Assembly: GCF_000158815.1 (NCBI RefSeq)
Contig: NZ_GG657738.1
Span: 5,934,478-5,998,477, forward strand
From: Micromonospora sp. ATCC 39149
Lineage (GTDB): Bacteria; Actinomycetota; Actinomycetes; Mycobacteriales; Micromonosporaceae
Length of the DNA stretch: 64,000 nucleotides
Direction of reading: 5' to 3'
Part shown: one piece after another, positions 27,464-36,259 of the stretch
Layout: the number at the start of each line of letters is the position of its first letter
How positions within the stretch are numbered: position 1 is the stretch's first letter
The notes under the pieces: model-generated
The model's database searches: none
Told to the model about the DNA's origin: nothing
What the model saw: the letters and a program-made list of their open reading frames with translations, nothing else
Made by a program: the position numbers and the translations under genes

Positions 27464-28146
27464 ATGTTCGACGTCGTCTGCGTCGGGTTCGGGCCCGCGA
27501 ACATCGCGCTCGCCGTAGCGCTCGACGAGATCTGGCCCGCGGCGCGTGTCAATTTCGTAAAACGGGATCCGGCTCCGTGCTGGCAGCGGCGATGATGCCC
27601 GACGGCGCCGACATCCAGAACCATCCCGTCAGCGACCTTGTGACGCCGCGCAACCCGCGGAGCCGCTACACGTTCGTCAACTTCCTGCACGAGCAGGGGC
27701 GGCTCTCCAAGTACCTGAACCTGCCGGTGGACCGTCCGCTGCGCAAGGAGTACGCCCGCTACATCCAGTGGGTCGCGGAGACCGTGCCCGCCGACGTCGA
27801 CTATGGCCGGAACGTCACGGCGATCCGGTTCGCCGGGAGCGGGGCGGAGGTGCGTACCACCGACGGCGGCTCCTACCTGGGCCGGCCCGTCGTCGTCGCG
27901 CCGGGCCGCAGCCCGTACCTGCCGACGGTCTTCGACGGAGTGCCGTTCCCGCGGGCCGTCCACACGTCGCGCTTCCTGCCCGGCATCGCCGACTGGACCG
28001 GGACTGGGCCGGCACGCTGGCGGCCGTGGGCGCCAGCCAGAGCGCCATCGAGGTGATGCTCGACCTGTCCACGCGGTTCCCGGCCGCTCGTATCGTCAAC
28101 GTGATGTCGGGCTACGGATACCGGTTCAAGGACACCAGCCCTCCCA
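27464..28146 (+). pseudogene. L-ornithine/L-lysine N-monooxygenase, N-terminal half
   Basis: Starts at ATG 27464 after GAGGGGAG. The FAD-binding motif is VVCVGFGPANIALAVALDE. After a frameshift near 27588 comes the substrate-loop region DIQNHPVSDLVTPRNPRSRY and TFVNFLHEQGRLSKYLNLP; after a second shift near 28010, the NADPH-binding motif AAVGASQSAIEVMLDL, then SGYGYRFKDTSP, where homology stops. These are the classic IucD/SidA/PvdA features. The C-terminal half is at 21065-21472 on the opposite strand. With two frameshifts and the split, the gene is not functional as drawn. Confidence 0.8.
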
Positions 28147-28306
28147 CCGGCGCTATCTGATCTCCGTCGCTGCGGCCGTCGTTGTTGTCGTGGCCGCCGC
28201 CGTCCTGCTGGTTCCCGTCGGGCTGCCGGTTCCCATCGGTGCCGGCATGCCTGCATAGCGTGATCGCTCCAGGCTCCTGCCACGGGGGCTCGATCATTTC
28301 AACGAG

Positions 28307-29368
28307 ATGGGAGTAGTTGGTTTGTCCACCACTATCGATGTTTCTGTCCGCGCCAATGCGATCGGATCTGATCCGATGGCTGTTGTCGAAGAAATCTCCG
28401 CCTGGCTGTCCACACCCGCTGAGGAGGTCGACCGGGAGCTTGCTGGCGAGCTCGACCGGTTGCGACTCGCTGTTTCGGTGATGAATGCCGACGCCGCTGC
28501 CGGCGACCGGCACGCCCACTACTGCCAGCAACTCCTTCTGGCCAGGATCTACCAGCTGACCATGCAGATCCCCGAACAGCCGACCGCTGAGGGATCGGTG
28601 GTGGTGCACGAGGTGATGCGGCTGCTCGAGACCGCGACGCTGGCCGCCGAGGACGGCCGGATCGAGCCGGGCATCCTGGAGCAGGCGCCGGCCCAGCCGA
28701 AGGCGTACCTGTCCTGGCTCAAAAGGACCGCCCGCGCACACCGGGTGTTCAAGCACCCGTACTACCAGGACTTCATCAAAGACCACGCGACGGTCGACGA
28801 CCTGCGCAATTACGTGATGCAGGAGTCGGTGGTCGACGGCCGCTTCGACGACCTGCTGGCGATGATGCAGGTGGGCACCAGCGGCGGCGCCAAGATGGAG
28901 ATTGCCACCAACTTCTGGGACGAGATGGGCAATGGCAACCAGGCCGAGGTCCACACCCACCTGTTCAACGAGATATTCGAGGTATTCGAGATCACCTCGG
29001 CGGAACTGGAGACCGGGCTCAGCGCGAACGCCCTGCTCAACGGCAACCTGGCGGTTCTACTGAGCCGCTACCGCAACTTCTATGCCGAGGCCGTCGGCTT
29101 CCTCGGGATGACCGAGTGGTTGGTGCCCGACCGATTCGTGCAGGTGGTCAAGGCATGGGAGCGGCTCGGCCTGCCCGATGCCGGCATCGTCTACCACCGG
29201 CTGCACATCACGATCGACGCGCAGCACGCCGCCGGCTGGTTCCACAACGTGGTGATCCCCGCCGCGTCCTCGCCCGCCATGCGCCGCGGCATAACGCGCG
29301 GCGCCCTGTGGCGGCTGAACTCCTCGTGCCGCTATCTCGACGAGCGAATGCCCAACACCTACCGCTGA
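28307..29368 (+). CDS. Haem-oxygenase-like di-iron oxidase (HDO), first gene of the NRPS operon
   Basis: A 353-residue protein of the iron-containing redox enzyme family. The C-terminal metal motif His-x3-Asp-x2-His is explicit (HITIDAQH, residues 300-307). Upstream carboxylate candidates are E173 in MQESVVDGRFDDLL, E199 and E206 in KMEIATNFWDEMGNGN. The His usually found ten residues after the first Glu is not there; Asp 181/182 lie nearby. HDO enzymes use O2 to N-oxygenate amines (SznF, HrmI, BelK) or to cleave amino-acid or fatty-acid carbon chains (BesC, UndA). The next gene is a 2OG oxygenase 47 bp away, a pairing seen for HrmI/HrmJ and BelK/BelL. The start could be TTG 28322, which has GGGAG before it. 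Confidence 0.85.
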   Translation: MGVVGLSTTIDVSVRANAIGSDPMAVVEEISAWLSTPAEEVDRELAGELDRLRLAVSVMNADAAAGDRHAHYCQQLLLARIYQLTMQIPEQPTAEGSVVVHEVMRLLETATLAAEDGRIEPGILEQAPAQPKAYLSWLKRTARAHRVFKHPYYQDFIKDHATVDDLRNYVMQESVVDGRFDDLLAMMQVGTSGGAKMEIATNFWDEMGNGNQAEVHTHLFNEIFEVFEITSAELETGLSANALLNGNLAVLLSRYRNFYAEAVGFLGMTEWLVPDRFVQVVKAWERLGLPDAGIVYHRLHITIDAQHAAGWFHNVVIPAASSPAMRRGITRGALWRLNSSCRYLDERMPNTYR

Positions 29369-29415
29369 CCGCCGCGCACATCCTGCCAAGAACACACAGG
29401 AAGGCAAGACGTTCC

Positions 29416-30117
29416 ATGGCACTGAACCACCAGCACTTCACCGTGATCGACCTGCCGGCGCCACCGGTGGACGTCCTGCACAGCTACGACCGCTGCCCGG
29501 TCGACGACTACATGGGTAATGGCACCCGCTACAAGCGGTTCTCCCAGTACCGGATGCATTGGGAGCAGGACCAGGGTTGGAACTTCGAGCTGCTGCCGCA
29601 CCGGGACTACACCACGTTCACCAAGTTCAACCCGGTGGCCGGCGGTATCCGTCGGGTCTACCAACCGATCGAGGCGGACTTCACCAAGATGATCGCCGTC
29701 GGCGCCGCAGCCTTCCCCCTGGACACCAGCGAGAGCTGGCAGATCAACGTGCACCAGAACCGGACGCGGGCCGAGGCTGATCGGGTGGGCCCGCTGACCC
29801 CGGAGGGCGTGCACCACGACGGCCACGAGTTCGTGATGATCGCCGTGCTGAGGCGCCACAACGTCGCCGGCGCCGAGACCCGGCTGTGGTACGACGGCGC
29901 CGAAGCGCCGTTCTGGAGCGGCACCCTCGAGGCCGGGCAGGCGGTGCTGCTGGACGACCGGGCGATCGCGCACGACGTGACCGACGTCGAATCCGCGGAT
30001 GGCGGCCCGGCGCACCGCGACATCGTGATCGTGGCGTTCTCCCGCTGGCAGGAGAGGTGGTACGGCGACGAGCACGACCGTGCGGCGTTGACCGAGCCCG
30101 GGGTCACTGGCAGCTGA
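29416..30117 (+). CDS. 2-oxoglutarate/Fe(II)-dependent oxygenase (2OG-Fe_Oxy_2 type)
   Basis: A 233-residue oxygenase, ATG 29416 with AGGAAGG upstream. The iron site is visible: His133-x-Asp135 in GVHHDGHEFVMIAVL and the distal His186 in DDRAIAHDVTDV; Arg201 in HRDIVIVAFSRW is the expected 2-oxoglutarate contact. Size and motif spacing fit the family containing L-isoleucine 4-hydroxylase and related free-amino-acid oxygenases. In this operon it probably acts on the product of the HDO enzyme; by analogy with BelL/HrmJ, ring closure of a nitro-amino acid is possible, simple hydroxylation the more conservative reading. The gap to the DapF-like gene is 62 bp. Confidence 0.88.
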   Translation: MALNHQHFTVIDLPAPPVDVLHSYDRCPVDDYMGNGTRYKRFSQYRMHWEQDQGWNFELLPHRDYTTFTKFNPVAGGIRRVYQPIEADFTKMIAVGAAAFPLDTSESWQINVHQNRTRAEADRVGPLTPEGVHHDGHEFVMIAVLRRHNVAGAETRLWYDGAEAPFWSGTLEAGQAVLLDDRAIAHDVTDVESADGGPAHRDIVIVAFSRWQERWYGDEHDRAALTEPGVTGS

Positions 30118-30179
30118 GCATTGTGGGTCCCGCCAGCGCCGTCCTTAGTACACGGTGCCGCCGGCTGGGCCCGCCCGTG

Positions 30180-31115
30180 ATGGGGATTGACGAGATGACT
30201 CACTTCACCAAATACCAGGCCCTTGGTAACGACTATGTGGTGATCGACCCGAGGGACGTCGCCTTCGAGCCGACCGGACAGGACGCCCTACTGTTGTGCG
30301 ACCGGAATTTCGGGATCGGCGCTGACGGGGTGCTCTACGGCCCGATCGGCCCGGTGCATGCGAGCCGACCAGTGCAGCTGCGGATCTTCAACTCTGACGG
30401 CAGCGAGTGCGAGAAGAGCGGCAACGGCATCCGGATATTCGCCCTGCACGTGGCCGCGCGGCACCTGCCCGGAGTACGGGAGTTCACCGTGCGCACCTTG
30501 TCCGGCGACTCGTCGGTGCGCATCGTCGACCAGCCGGCCGGCGTCGTCAGCGTCGGCATGGGCGAGCCGTGTTTCGAGGCCGCAGCGGTGCCGATGCTCG
30601 GCATCACCGGGCTCGCCGTCGAGCAACCGCTGCTCGTCGACGGCCGGCAGCTGACGGTGACCGCCCTCAACCTGGGCAACCCGCACGCCGTGGTGCTCAC
30701 TGAGCACCCGACCCGCGAGCTTGCCTGCGCGCTCGGACCCTTGATCGCCGAGCACGAGCGCTTCCCGACGAGGACCAACGTTCAGTTCCTGCGGGTGCTG
30801 GACCGCCGGACGATCCAGATTGAGGTCTGGGAGCGCGGGGCCGGCTACACGCTGGCCTCGGGCAGCAGCGGCTGCGCGGCGACCGCGGTGGCGCACCGAC
30901 TCGGCCAGGTCGACACCGGCGCCGAGATCACCGTGCGGATGGCCGGCGGGGAGATCGGCGTGACCGTGGCACCGGACGGCACGGTGACCATGACCGGCAG
31001 CGCCGAGCACGTGCTGAGCGGCACGCTGGCTGCCGCGCTAGTCGCCCGGCTCGGCAACCACGCCGGTCAAGACGCCGCGGTACCGCACTCTGAGCCCGCG
31101 GCGGTGCAGGCATGA
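30180..31115 (+). CDS. Diaminopimelate-epimerase homologue with both catalytic Cys replaced by Ser
   Basis: A 311-residue DapF-fold protein with the ALGNDYVVID start, FGIGADGVL, and the two catalytic loops. In DapF these read xxCGNGxR and ACGSGxxA; here they are CEKSGNGIR (Ser80) and LASGSSGCAA (Ser227), so both cysteines that act as acid and base are Ser. A Cys lies five residues after Ser227. The remaining motifs, including RIFNSDGSE, TALNLGNPHAVVL and IEVWERGAGYT, are well kept, so the fold and substrate carboxylate pocket should be intact. It is probably a cluster-specific isomerase, or a related enzyme such as a lyase, rather than the housekeeping lysine gene. ATG 30195 is another possible start. 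Its stop overlaps the next start (ATGA). Confidence 0.85.
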   Translation: MGIDEMTHFTKYQALGNDYVVIDPRDVAFEPTGQDALLLCDRNFGIGADGVLYGPIGPVHASRPVQLRIFNSDGSECEKSGNGIRIFALHVAARHLPGVREFTVRTLSGDSSVRIVDQPAGVVSVGMGEPCFEAAAVPMLGITGLAVEQPLLVDGRQLTVTALNLGNPHAVVLTEHPTRELACALGPLIAEHERFPTRTNVQFLRVLDRRTIQIEVWERGAGYTLASGSSGCAATAVAHRLGQVDTGAEITVRMAGGEIGVTVAPDGTVTMTGSAEHVLSGTLAAALVARLGNHAGQDAAVPHSEPAAVQA

Positions 31116-32254
31116 GCGCCGGGATCAGCACCGAGTACCCGATGCGGCGGTGGGTGTTCGAGGACGCCGCCGGCCGGTACGACATCGACCTCGGCGACAG
31201 CAACGTGCAGTGCCGGCAACTGGCGTCGCTCGTCGTCCCGGCCGACATCGAGCTGAACTACGGCATGGACCGTGGAACTCAGCGGCTCCGCGAGCTGATC
31301 GCCGAGCAGTACGGCGACCGGGCCGACTCGGTTACGGTGACGCACGGGGCGCAGGAGGCGCTGTACCTCCTGTACAACGTGCTGCTGCGGCCGGGCGACC
31401 AGGTGATCACCTTCCGGCCGGGCTGGCCGCAGTCCTGGGCCGTGCCCGCCCTGCTGTCCGCCCAGGTGGACGTGCTCGACCTGAGCGACGATTTCACCAT
31501 CGACATGGACGCGGTGCGGGCCGCAGCCCGCCCGAACCTGCGGTTGGTGGTGGTGAACACACCGTGTAACCCGACCGGGAGGCGTGCCGGGCAGCACGAG
31601 CTGGCCGCCCTCGCCGACCTGGTCGGCGGGACCGGCGGGTACCTGCTGCTGGACGAGGAGTACTCGCTGGACCTGGCCTCCTCGGCCGCGGTTGGCAACG
31701 ACCGGGTGCTCTCGGTTTCCAGCCTGTCCAAGGTCTACGGCCTGCCCGGGCTGCGGGTGGGCTGGTTGTACGGGCCGCCTACCGTGGTCGCCGCGTGCGC
31801 CGACCGCAAGCACCTGACGTCCATCTCGAACTCGGTGCTTTGCGAGGCGCTGGCGTGCGAGGTGCTCGCCGATCGTCAGTTCTACGCCGCCGAGTACCAC
31901 CGGCTGACCGGCGGCGGCCTACGGCTGCTGCGCGACTGGGTGGCGCGGCACCCCGGCAAGCTGCATCTCTTGCCGCCCGACGGGACTCCGTTCGCATGGT
32001 TGGAGCTGACCACGGGGGAGTCTGCCTTGTCGTTCTGCCGCCGAGTGCTCGACGCCGGTGTGCTGCTGATGCCGGCCGAGACGCTCGGCGGCCAGGGCGG
32101 TGTGCGGCTGTGCTTCGCCCGTGAGCAGCGAGAACTGGCCGAAGGGCTGCGTCGCATCGACGCCGTACTGCAATCGGTTCCGGTCGACCGGGATCCCCCA
32201 ACCACGATGTCGCCGAACCACGGCCCGGGCCGAATGGAGTACGTGAGCAGATGA
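31112..32254 (+). CDS. PLP-dependent aminotransferase, class I/II
   Basis: A 380-residue fold-type I enzyme. The PLP lysine is K207 in VSSLSKVYGLPGLRVGW; other hallmarks are THGAQEALYLLYNVLLRPGD, VVVNTPCNPTGRR (the N-P-x-G motif) and LLLDEEYSLDL. C-terminal GGVRLCFARE carries the substrate-carboxylate Arg. The group contains ordinary aminotransferases as well as capreomycidine synthase, a PLP cyclase, so transamination is likely but not certain. Start and stop overlap both neighbours by ATGA, so it is translationally coupled to the DapF-like and NRPS genes. It probably interconverts an amino acid and its keto form in the pathway. Confidence 0.88.
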   Translation: MSAGISTEYPMRRWVFEDAAGRYDIDLGDSNVQCRQLASLVVPADIELNYGMDRGTQRLRELIAEQYGDRADSVTVTHGAQEALYLLYNVLLRPGDQVITFRPGWPQSWAVPALLSAQVDVLDLSDDFTIDMDAVRAAARPNLRLVVVNTPCNPTGRRAGQHELAALADLVGGTGGYLLLDEEYSLDLASSAAVGNDRVLSVSSLSKVYGLPGLRVGWLYGPPTVVAACADRKHLTSISNSVLCEALACEVLADRQFYAAEYHRLTGGGLRLLRDWVARHPGKLHLLPPDGTPFAWLELTTGESALSFCRRVLDAGVLLMPAETLGGQGGVRLCFAREQRELAEGLRRIDAVLQSVPVDRDPPTTMSPNHGPGRMEYVSR

Positions 32255-35200
32255 GAACCGCCAACGGAGCGCAGGCGCTCGACCGAGCCGTGGCCGCCGA
32301 GCCGACCCGGCTTCCGCTGTCCTTCGGACAGGAGCAGTTGTGGTTTCTTCGTCAGCTGAATCCCGATGAGATCGTCTACAACCTGGGATTCGCCTACCGG
32401 CTGCGCGGGGCGCTGGACGTCGGCGTGCTGCACGCCAGCCTCAGCCGGGTGGTGAACCGGCACGACATGCTGCGGTCCACGTTCGGCACCGAGGACGGCA
32501 GACCGTACCAGGTGATCGGCCCGTGCCGCGAGGTCGAGCTGATCGTGACCGACCTGAGCGACCTGCCCGCCGTTGAGCGCGAGCAGGCGCTCCAGGACGC
32601 ACTGGACGCCGAGAGCCGCACCCCGTTCGACCTGACACAGCCGCTGTACCGCTTCAAGCTCTGGCGGCTGGGCGGCGACGAGCACGTGTTCTGGTTCGGC
32701 TGGCACCACATCGTGATCGACGGCTGGTCGTCGGGTTCGGTGATCGCCGAGCTGACGGCCACGTACCGGGCGCTACTCGCCGGATCGGAGCCGGCGCTGC
32801 CGCAGCCGGTGATGAGCTACGCCGAGCACATCGCGCAGCAGCGCGAGCGGCTCTCCGGCGAGGCGCTGGAGGAGGAGCTGCGGTACTGGGAGCAGTCGCT
32901 CGCCGGGCTGCCGGTGCTGGAGCTGCCGACCGACCGGCTGCGCCCCACGGTACCCAGCGGTCGCGGCGACATGCTCAGCGTGGACTGCGACCCGGAGCTG
33001 CTGGCCAGCCTGCGCGAGCTCGCCCAGCAGCACGGTGTGTCGCTGTTCATGGTGCTCACCGCCGCGGTGACCATCGTGCTGGCGCGCTACTCCGGCGAGG
33101 AGGACATCCCGCTCGGGGTACCGATGCTGGGCCGGGTCGACCCGGACCTGGAGGACGTGGTCGGCATGTTCATCAACATGGTGGTTCAGCGCACCAGCAT
33201 GGCCGGCGACCCGACCTTCGCCGAGCTCTTGGAACGCATCGCCGACGCCAATCTCGATCTCTACGAACACCAGGAGATCCCGCTGGAGCTGGTAGTGCAG
33301 CGGGTACAGCCGATCCGCGACCCCAGCCGCAACCCGCTGTTCCAGGTGTCGGTGCAGGTTCTCGGCGACAGCATGTCCGGAGCGGGCTTCCAGCTACCCG
33401 GCATCGAGTCCGAGCAGGTGAAGCTCGGCTCGGTGCTGGCCATGTTCGACCTAGTGATCAACTTCTGGGAGTCGGCGGACAGCCTACGGCTGGACATCGG
33501 CTACGCCACCGACCTGTTCGACCGCTGGCGGATCGAAGGGCTGGCGGACCACATCCAGACCGTGCTCAGCGCGGTCGCTGCCGAGCCGTCCCTGCGGGTG
33601 TGGCAGGTGCCGATGCTGTCCGAGGCCGAGCGGTCCCGGATCCTGGCGGCCGGCCGCGGTGAGGTCGTCGAGTACCCCCACGACGCCGTGCACGTCACCG
33701 TCGCGGAGGTGGCTAGGGCCAAACCGGACACGGTGGCGCTGGTCTGCCGCAACGTCGAGATGACGTATGCCGAGTTGGACCGGCGGGCCGACCTGGTGGC
33801 CCGGCTGGTGCGCTCGCACGGCATCGAGCACGAGGACATCGTGGCCATCGCGATGGACCGCGACCTGGACGCACTGGTCGCCATGCTCGGCGTGCTCAAG
33901 GCCGGTGCGGCGTTCACCATGCTCGACCCGAGCCACCCGGCCAAGCGGCTGGATTACATGTTGCACGACACCGCCACCCGGCTGCTGCTCACCCGCACCA
34001 GGCACCTGCCGCAGCTCCCATCGGCCAGCGGCTGGGCCGTCGTGGCGCTGGACGCCGAGTGGGACTCTATCGAGGCCATCCCCGCCGGCCGGCCACTGGC
34101 CGAGTGGGCCACGGGCCGGTCGCTTGCCTACGTGCTCTACACCTCCGGCTCGACCGGCCAGCCCAAGGGCGTCATGGTTGATCACCGCGATCTCCAATGC
34201 TTCCTGCAGGCGTACCGGCGGACGTTCGACTTCGGCGCCGGTTCCCGGATGCTGCAGCTGCCCGCGCTGACCTTCGACATGTCCATCGGCGAAATCTTCA
34301 CCGGCCTCACCGTGGGCGCGACGTTGGTACTGGTGTCGCCGGAGGAAGGGCTGTCGCCGGACGCACTGAGCCGGCTGATGCGCGACCAGCGGGTGACCTA
34401 CGCCGGCCTGTCGCCGGCCATCCTGTCGGTGCTCGATCCCGACCCGTACCCCGACCTGCGCGGGGTGATGAGCGGTGCCGACGCGGTGCCCGCCGAGATG
34501 GTCAACAAGTGGAACCTGCCCGGCCGGATCTTCGTGGACCTCTACGGTCCGACCGAGGCCACGGTGGCCTGCACCGAGTACGTCTGCGAGCAGGTGGACT
34601 GGCGTACCCCGCCGCCGATCGGCCACCCGGAAGTGAACCGGCTGGTGTACGTCGTGGACCGGGCCGGCAACCTCACCCCGCCGGGCATCGCCGGTGAACT
34701 GCTGATCGGCGGCGACGACGGGCTGGCCCGCGGCTACCTCAACCAGCCTGAGCTGACCGCGGAGACGTTCATCCCCGACCCGTTCCGGCCGGCCGGCCGG
34801 GTGTACCGCAGCGGCGACCTGGTGCGCTGGCGGCCGGACCTGGAGCTGGAATTCCTCGGTCGCATCGATCACCAGGTGAAGCTGCGTGGGCTGCGCATCG
34901 AGCTCGGCGAGATCGAGTCGGCGCTGCAGCTGCACCCGCAGGTGCGGATGGCCGTGGTGCTGCTGCGGCCGGACTCGCGCGGCGAGAAGCAGTTGGTCGG
35001 CTACGTGACCGCCGAGTCCGAGCCGGCGCCGAGCATCGCCGAGCTCAAGCGGCACCTCGGCGAGCAGGTCCCGGAATACATGGTGCCCACGGCCTGGGTG
35101 GTGCTCGACGAGTTTCCGCTGACCACGGCCCGCAAGATCGACCGCAAGGCGCTACCGGCACCGGTGGAGCAGAACGAGCCGGCGGAGGCTGAGTTCGTAC

Positions 35201-35436
35201 CGCCGCAGACCCCGACCGAGGCCGGCGTCTGCGAGATCTTCGCCGAGGTGCTGGCGCTGCCGCGAGTGGGCCCGCTGGACAACTTCTTCGAACTCGGCGG
35301 CAACTCGCTGCAGGCCATGCGAGCGGTCAGCCGGATCAACAAGAAGTTCGGAATCAAGATCAATGTCCGGATGCTCTACGGCAGGTCAGCGGTGAACGCG
35401 ATCGCCGCCAAGATAGAGGAAATGATCGATGCCTGA
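32251..35436 (+). CDS. Nonribosomal peptide synthetase, single C-A-T module
   Basis: A 1,061-residue module. The condensation domain (residues ~10-440) has intact HHIVIDG at 152-158. The adenylation domain (~475-960) has YTSGSTGQPKG, FDMSIGEIF, YGPTEATVAC, YRSGDLVRW and GRIDHQVKLRGLRIELGEIE. The carrier domain has Ser1019 in ELGGNSLQA for the phosphopantetheine arm. By-eye alignment to GrsA gives a specificity code of about D-M-G-G-M-G-L-V-A-K, which matches no standard code I can recall and fits an unusual amino acid. A C domain at the front needs a donor that is not encoded here: another carrier protein elsewhere, or a free acyl donor. There is no internal thioesterase; the next gene supplies one. 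Confidence 0.93.
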   Translation: MRTANGAQALDRAVAAEPTRLPLSFGQEQLWFLRQLNPDEIVYNLGFAYRLRGALDVGVLHASLSRVVNRHDMLRSTFGTEDGRPYQVIGPCREVELIVTDLSDLPAVEREQALQDALDAESRTPFDLTQPLYRFKLWRLGGDEHVFWFGWHHIVIDGWSSGSVIAELTATYRALLAGSEPALPQPVMSYAEHIAQQRERLSGEALEEELRYWEQSLAGLPVLELPTDRLRPTVPSGRGDMLSVDCDPELLASLRELAQQHGVSLFMVLTAAVTIVLARYSGEEDIPLGVPMLGRVDPDLEDVVGMFINMVVQRTSMAGDPTFAELLERIADANLDLYEHQEIPLELVVQRVQPIRDPSRNPLFQVSVQVLGDSMSGAGFQLPGIESEQVKLGSVLAMFDLVINFWESADSLRLDIGYATDLFDRWRIEGLADHIQTVLSAVAAEPSLRVWQVPMLSEAERSRILAAGRGEVVEYPHDAVHVTVAEVARAKPDTVALVCRNVEMTYAELDRRADLVARLVRSHGIEHEDIVAIAMDRDLDALVAMLGVLKAGAAFTMLDPSHPAKRLDYMLHDTATRLLLTRTRHLPQLPSASGWAVVALDAEWDSIEAIPAGRPLAEWATGRSLAYVLYTSGSTGQPKGVMVDHRDLQCFLQAYRRTFDFGAGSRMLQLPALTFDMSIGEIFTGLTVGATLVLVSPEEGLSPDALSRLMRDQRVTYAGLSPAILSVLDPDPYPDLRGVMSGADAVPAEMVNKWNLPGRIFVDLYGPTEATVACTEYVCEQVDWRTPPPIGHPEVNRLVYVVDRAGNLTPPGIAGELLIGGDDGLARGYLNQPELTAETFIPDPFRPAGRVYRSGDLVRWRPDLELEFLGRIDHQVKLRGLRIELGEIESALQLHPQVRMAVVLLRPDSRGEKQLVGYVTAESEPAPSIAELKRHLGEQVPEYMVPTAWVVLDEFPLTTARKIDRKALPAPVEQNEPAEAEFVPPQTPTEAGVCEIFAEVLALPRVGPLDNFFELGGNSLQAMRAVSRINKKFGIKINVRMLYGRSAVNAIAAKIEEMIDA

Positions 35437-36259
35437 CTCGCTGCCGAACACGGTCGTAGCGATGCGGGAGACGGGTACGCGCACGCCGCTGTTCTGCGTG
35501 CACCCCGTTTCCGGCTCGGCGTACTCCTACCTCGGGCTGGCCGGGTTGCTGGGCGACGACCAGCCGGTGTACGGCTTCGAAGCGCCCGGCTACGACGACG
35601 ATCGCCCGCCCGCCCGCACCCTGAGGGAGTTGTCCGAGTACTACGTGTCGCTGCTATGCACGCACTGGCCCGGCCGGCCGGTGACCTTGCTCGGCTGGTC
35701 GTTCGGCGGGGTGGTGGCCTACGACATGGCGCAGCAGCTGGTCGCGGCAGGGGTCGCCGTGCCGGCGCTCGTGCTGGTCGACGCCGATGTGCCGTATCGG
35801 GCGCCGCTGCCGCCGGAGAAGGCGATGCTGCTGAAGTTCCTGCACGATCTGACGGCGGTGGCACATACCTCGACCGACGCCGCGGCCTCGTCGACCCCCT
35901 TGGCCGGCGAGCTCGACGCGATAGTGGGGCCGCAACCCGCGGACGCCGACCCGGCGGCGGTCTTCGACGCGATCGAATGCGCGGCGATCCTGCCCGAGGA
36001 GGTGGACGCCGAGATGCTCCTGCAGCGCTACCGCATCTTCCGGGCGCACGTGGCCGCGCTGTTCGACTTCGAGGTGCGCACGCCGTATCACGGGCCGGTG
36101 ACCCTTATCAGGGCCGCCAAGTCACCCGATGATCAGATGCGTTGGGATCGGGTGGCACCGGACCTGCGCAAGTACACCCTCGAGGGCGACCACCATTCCA
36201 TCTGGACCGGGAACGGCCTGTCAACCATCGCCGGCATTGTCGCGGGCCTGCAGCGATGA
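35429..36259 (+). CDS. Stand-alone thioesterase (alpha/beta hydrolase)
   Basis: A 276-residue thioesterase whose start overlaps the NRPS stop by 8 bases. The nucleophile is Ser91 in LLGWSFGGVVAYDMA; Asp118 in LVLVDADVP and His255/256 in EGDHHSIW complete the triad. LFCVHPVSGSAYSYLGLAGL at the N-terminus is the oxyanion region. The sequence is closer to the terminal type I thioesterase domains of NRPSs than to short type II editing enzymes, so it may release the product from the C-A-T module in trans. Its stop overlaps the MFS gene start (ATGA). Confidence 0.9.
   Translation: MPDSLPNTVVAMRETGTRTPLFCVHPVSGSAYSYLGLAGLLGDDQPVYGFEAPGYDDDRPPARTLRELSEYYVSLLCTHWPGRPVTLLGWSFGGVVAYDMAQQLVAAGVAVPALVLVDADVPYRAPLPPEKAMLLKFLHDLTAVAHTSTDAAASSTPLAGELDAIVGPQPADADPAAVFDAIECAAILPEEVDAEMLLQRYRIFRAHVAALFDFEVRTPYHGPVTLIRAAKSPDDQMRWDRVAPDLRKYTLEGDHHSIWTGNGLSTIAGIVAGLQR

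Noticed and set aside
30180-31115. Housekeeping dapF of the lysine pathway
   Set aside because: Both catalytic Cys positions are Ser and the gene is overlapped by the aminotransferase of the NRPS operon, so a cluster-specific role is more likely.
28307-32254. A capreomycidine-type (VioC/VioD) pathway
   Set aside because: The 2OG oxygenase here is of the short 2OG-Fe_Oxy_2 type, not the VioC type, and an HDO enzyme is not part of that pathway; only the aminotransferase family overlaps.
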